Assembly (NCBI GenBank): GCA_905204225.1
Contig: CAJKZK010000079.1
Coordinates: 1-8,543, forward strand
Direction of reading: 5' to 3'
DNA from: an uncultured Bacillota bacterium
GTDB lineage: Bacteria > Bacillota_I > Bacilli_A > RFN20 > CAG-449
Length of the DNA: 8,543 bases
In this document: positions 6,830 through 8,543 of the stretch, piece after piece
How positions within the stretch are numbered: position 1 is the stretch's first letter
Layout of the letters: each line of letters begins with the position of its first letter
The notes under the pieces: generated by a model
Told to the model about the DNA's origin: nothing
What the model saw: only the letters and a program-made list of their open reading frames with translations
The model's database searches: none
Program-made: the position numbers and the translations under genes

Positions 6830-7540
6830 ATGATAAATATAGCAATAGTAGAAGATGAAAAAAAAGAACAAGATTTCTTAATTAGTTCTTTTAAAAAATT
6901 AATGTTAGAAAAAGATATTAGTATTAATCTCAAGACATATAATTCTGGAGAAGAATTTTTATTTGATTTTGAATATAATAAATTTGATATTGTTTTAATG
7001 GATATTGATTTAGGACAAAATAAATTAAATGGACTAAATGTTTCTAAAAAAATGAGAGAAATTGATGACGATGTTATCTTAATTTTTATCACCAATTTAG
7101 CTCAATATGCAATAGATGGTTATACAGTTAAAGCTTACGATTATATTATTAAGCCATTTTCTTATTATGATTTTTGTTTAAAAATTAATGCCTTATTAAA
7201 TAGCAATTTATTAGATAATTCAAAAAAAATCATAGTTAAAAGTGAAGGAAAACAAATTATTTTACCTCTTAAACAAATATATTATATTGAAGTTAATAAT
7301 CACACTTTGATCTATCATTCTTCAAAAGGAGATTTTGTTTCTATAGGTTCATTAGGTGATTTATCTAAGAGCTTATCTCAAAATTATTTTTCTTTATGTA
7401 ATTCTTGTTATTTAATTAATTTAAGATATGTAGAAACTATATCTGGATTTGATGTTATAGTGCATGGCACCACTCTAGCGATTTCAAGACCCAAGAAAAA
7501 ACAATTTATAAACGATTTGAATGAGTATTTAGGCTTATGA
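6830..7540 (+). CDS. LytTR-family response regulator (AgrA/LytR type)
   Basis: This 236-residue DNA-binding response regulator is presumably phosphorylated by the kinase encoded next. The receiver domain (about 1-122) has acidic-pocket residues Glu8 and Asp9 (VEDE), phospho-acceptor Asp58 in DIVLMDIDL, switch Thr88 in IFITN and conserved Lys108 in IIKPF. The LytTR DNA-binding domain (about 133-236) shows the typical IYYIEVNNH strand, the FSLCNSCYLINLRYV segment and the ISRPKKKQF end. ATG 6830 gives the usual MINIAIVEDE start. A TTG at 6821 in the same frame would add three residues but is less likely. Neither start has a recognisable Shine-Dalgarno site, unlike the other genes here. The length is normal for the family. 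It has its own promoter and overlaps the kinase gene by 4 bases. Its target genes are not known from the sequence; LytTR proteins usually bind paired direct repeats. Confidence 0.9.
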   Translation: MINIAIVEDEKKEQDFLISSFKKLMLEKDISINLKTYNSGEEFLFDFEYNKFDIVLMDIDLGQNKLNGLNVSKKMREIDDDVILIFITNLAQYAIDGYTVKAYDYIIKPFSYYDFCLKINALLNSNLLDNSKKIIVKSEGKQIILPLKQIYYIEVNNHTLIYHSSKGDFVSIGSLGDLSKSLSQNYFSLCNSCYLINLRYVETISGFDVIVHGTTLAISRPKKKQFINDLNEYLGL

Positions 7541-8543
7541 TTGAACAAATATACCCTCTTAATAGTTTATTCTTTTATCGACTAATATTTATGGCTTGGT
7601 TAATTTTTGGTGAAGCCCTTTTTCTTTTTAAATTTGAAAGAAAAAAACATTTTTTAATAAAATTACCTTTAGTTTTATTATCATGTTTTATTTTTGCTTT
7701 AATCTTTCCAATCCCATCATCTAATTCATTTTATTCAATGATGATGTTTTTCTTAATGTTTTTATTCACTTATTTTGCTAGTTTCTTCTTATTTGAAGCT
7801 AATTGGAAAATACGATTATTCTCTATGATTTGTGGATATACATGTGAACATATTGCTTATGAAACATATTTTTCTGTTATTAATTTGTTAAATATTAATA
7901 AAAATGGCTTATCTGGATTATATGATTATGGAACAATATCTTTATTTACCGGTTGGCAAGATATCTTAATATATTTCTTTTCTTATATTATTGTTTATTA
8001 TCTTATCTTTATTATATTTGCTTTAAGATTAAATAAAAATAATTTTTATGAAGCAAAATATGATTTTAAATTTTTAGTAGTAGGATGTGTTTTTATTTTA
8101 AGTGATATTGTTATTAATAGTATTGTTTCTTGGTATAGCACCATTCATTTTGAGAATATTTATTTAGGTATAGTTGCATTAATTAATGTTTTATGTTGTT
8201 TTATTGGCTTATTTTATATTTTTGAAATGTTTTATTCTAACAATATTAAAAATCAAATGAAAATAATTGAGGAAATACAAAAAAAAGAAGGTAATCAATA
8301 TAAGATTTCTAAAGAAACAATTGATATGATTAATATAAAATGTCACGATTTTAGACATCAAATAAGAGAATTTGGTGACAATCAAAAAATTGATAATGAA
8401 GCCATTAATAATTTAAATAAATTAATACGTATTTATGATTCTACTTACCATACAGAAAATGAAGCATTAAACGTTATATTAAATGAAAAAACTTTATTAT
8501 GTAACAATAAAAATATTCGTTTTACTTGTATAGTTGATGGTAA
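7537..8543 (+). CDS. AgrC-like sensor histidine kinase, 3' end beyond the window
   Basis: The frame is open from ATG 7537 to the window edge, giving 335 complete codons. The ATG overlaps the regulator's stop (ATGA), indicating translational coupling. The N-terminal half is a multi-helix membrane sensor with hydrophobic segments at about 10-31, 41-60, 66-86, 141-163, 179-199 and 208-232. A Lys/Glu/Gln-rich linker (about 233-262) follows, then the H-box NIKCHDFRHQI with probable phospho-accepting His270 (His274 is an alternative). TENEALNVILNEK and NIRFTCIVDG at about 306-335 match the segment just before the N-box in GHKL-type kinases of the AgrC/LytTR-partner class. The ATP-binding N- and G-boxes are expected past the edge. 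The sensor half resembles no ligand-specific family that I know, and no AgrB- or AgrD-like gene is seen, so a peptide signal should not be assumed. Confidence 0.87.
   Translation, partial: MIEQIYPLNSLFFYRLIFMAWLIFGEALFLFKFERKKHFLIKLPLVLLSCFIFALIFPIPSSNSFYSMMMFFLMFLFTYFASFFLFEANWKIRLFSMICGYTCEHIAYETYFSVINLLNINKNGLSGLYDYGTISLFTGWQDILIYFFSYIIVYYLIFIIFALRLNKNNFYEAKYDFKFLVVGCVFILSDIVINSIVSWYSTIHFENIYLGIVALINVLCCFIGLFYIFEMFYSNNIKNQMKIIEEIQKKEGNQYKISKETIDMINIKCHDFRHQIREFGDNQKIDNEAINNLNKLIRIYDSTYHTENEALNVILNEKTLLCNNKNIRFTCIVDG

Noticed and set aside
6817..7095. Minus-strand ORF of 92 aa opposite the response regulator
   Set aside because: Antisense to the receiver domain, of low complexity (Ile/Ser/Asn/Lys).
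1..8543. CRISPR arrays, tRNA or rRNA genes, insertion sequences, phage genes
   Set aside because: No regularly spaced repeats, cloverleaf-like GC-rich segments, transposase motifs or terminal inverted repeats were seen.

Overview
The window is strongly AT-rich and densely packed, with good Shine-Dalgarno (SD) sites (AAGGAGG type), Lys/Asn/Ile-rich proteins, LVGC-type lipoboxes and no sign of an outer membrane. This points to a low-GC Gram-positive bacterium, probably an uncultured or gut-type member of the Bacilli / Erysipelotrichia / Mollicutes-like lineages. Trp is written TGG, TGA is the stop of the response-regulator gene and TAG is the stop of the second lipoprotein gene. The standard bacterial code therefore applies, not the Mycoplasma code. 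The exact taxon is inference.

Layout. (a) 1-503: the decayed 5' part of a membrane sensor gene with a 7TMR-DISM-type extracellular domain, broken by an in-frame TAG and cut off inside the domain. (b) 522-647, minus strand: a 41-codon ORF with a strong ribosome-binding site and no recognised family. (c) 648-941: a long AT-rich upstream region with a catabolite-responsive-element (cre)-like / LacI-family operator lying on the -35 box of a candidate promoter. (d) 942-6749: four tightly spaced plus-strand genes that look like one operon. They encode a lipoprotein with two Ig-like (Big_3) plus two carbohydrate-binding-like modules, a second lipoprotein with one such module, a membrane-anchored GH3 glycoside hydrolase with reversed domain order, and a small four-helix membrane protein. 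(e) 6761-8543: a separate transcription unit with a near-consensus housekeeping promoter, a palindrome over the transcription start, a LytTR response regulator, and an overlapping AgrC-like sensor kinase that runs off the end of the window.

How the parts may work together (inference). The two lipoproteins would hold a glycan at the outer face of the membrane. The GH3 enzyme, tethered by a C-terminal transmembrane helix, would release sugars from non-reducing ends. The four-helix protein could be a membrane partner. The cre-like site suggests repression by a LacI/CcpA-type regulator when a better carbon source is present. The two-component system next door may control this operon or something else; nothing in the window proves either. 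No transporter, LacI-type regulator or sortase signal is seen here.

The most notable items are the permuted, membrane-tethered GH3 with its dedicated lipoproteins, the NDW-aromatic-N-aromatic motif shared by all three binding modules, and the palindrome at the start of the two-component transcript.
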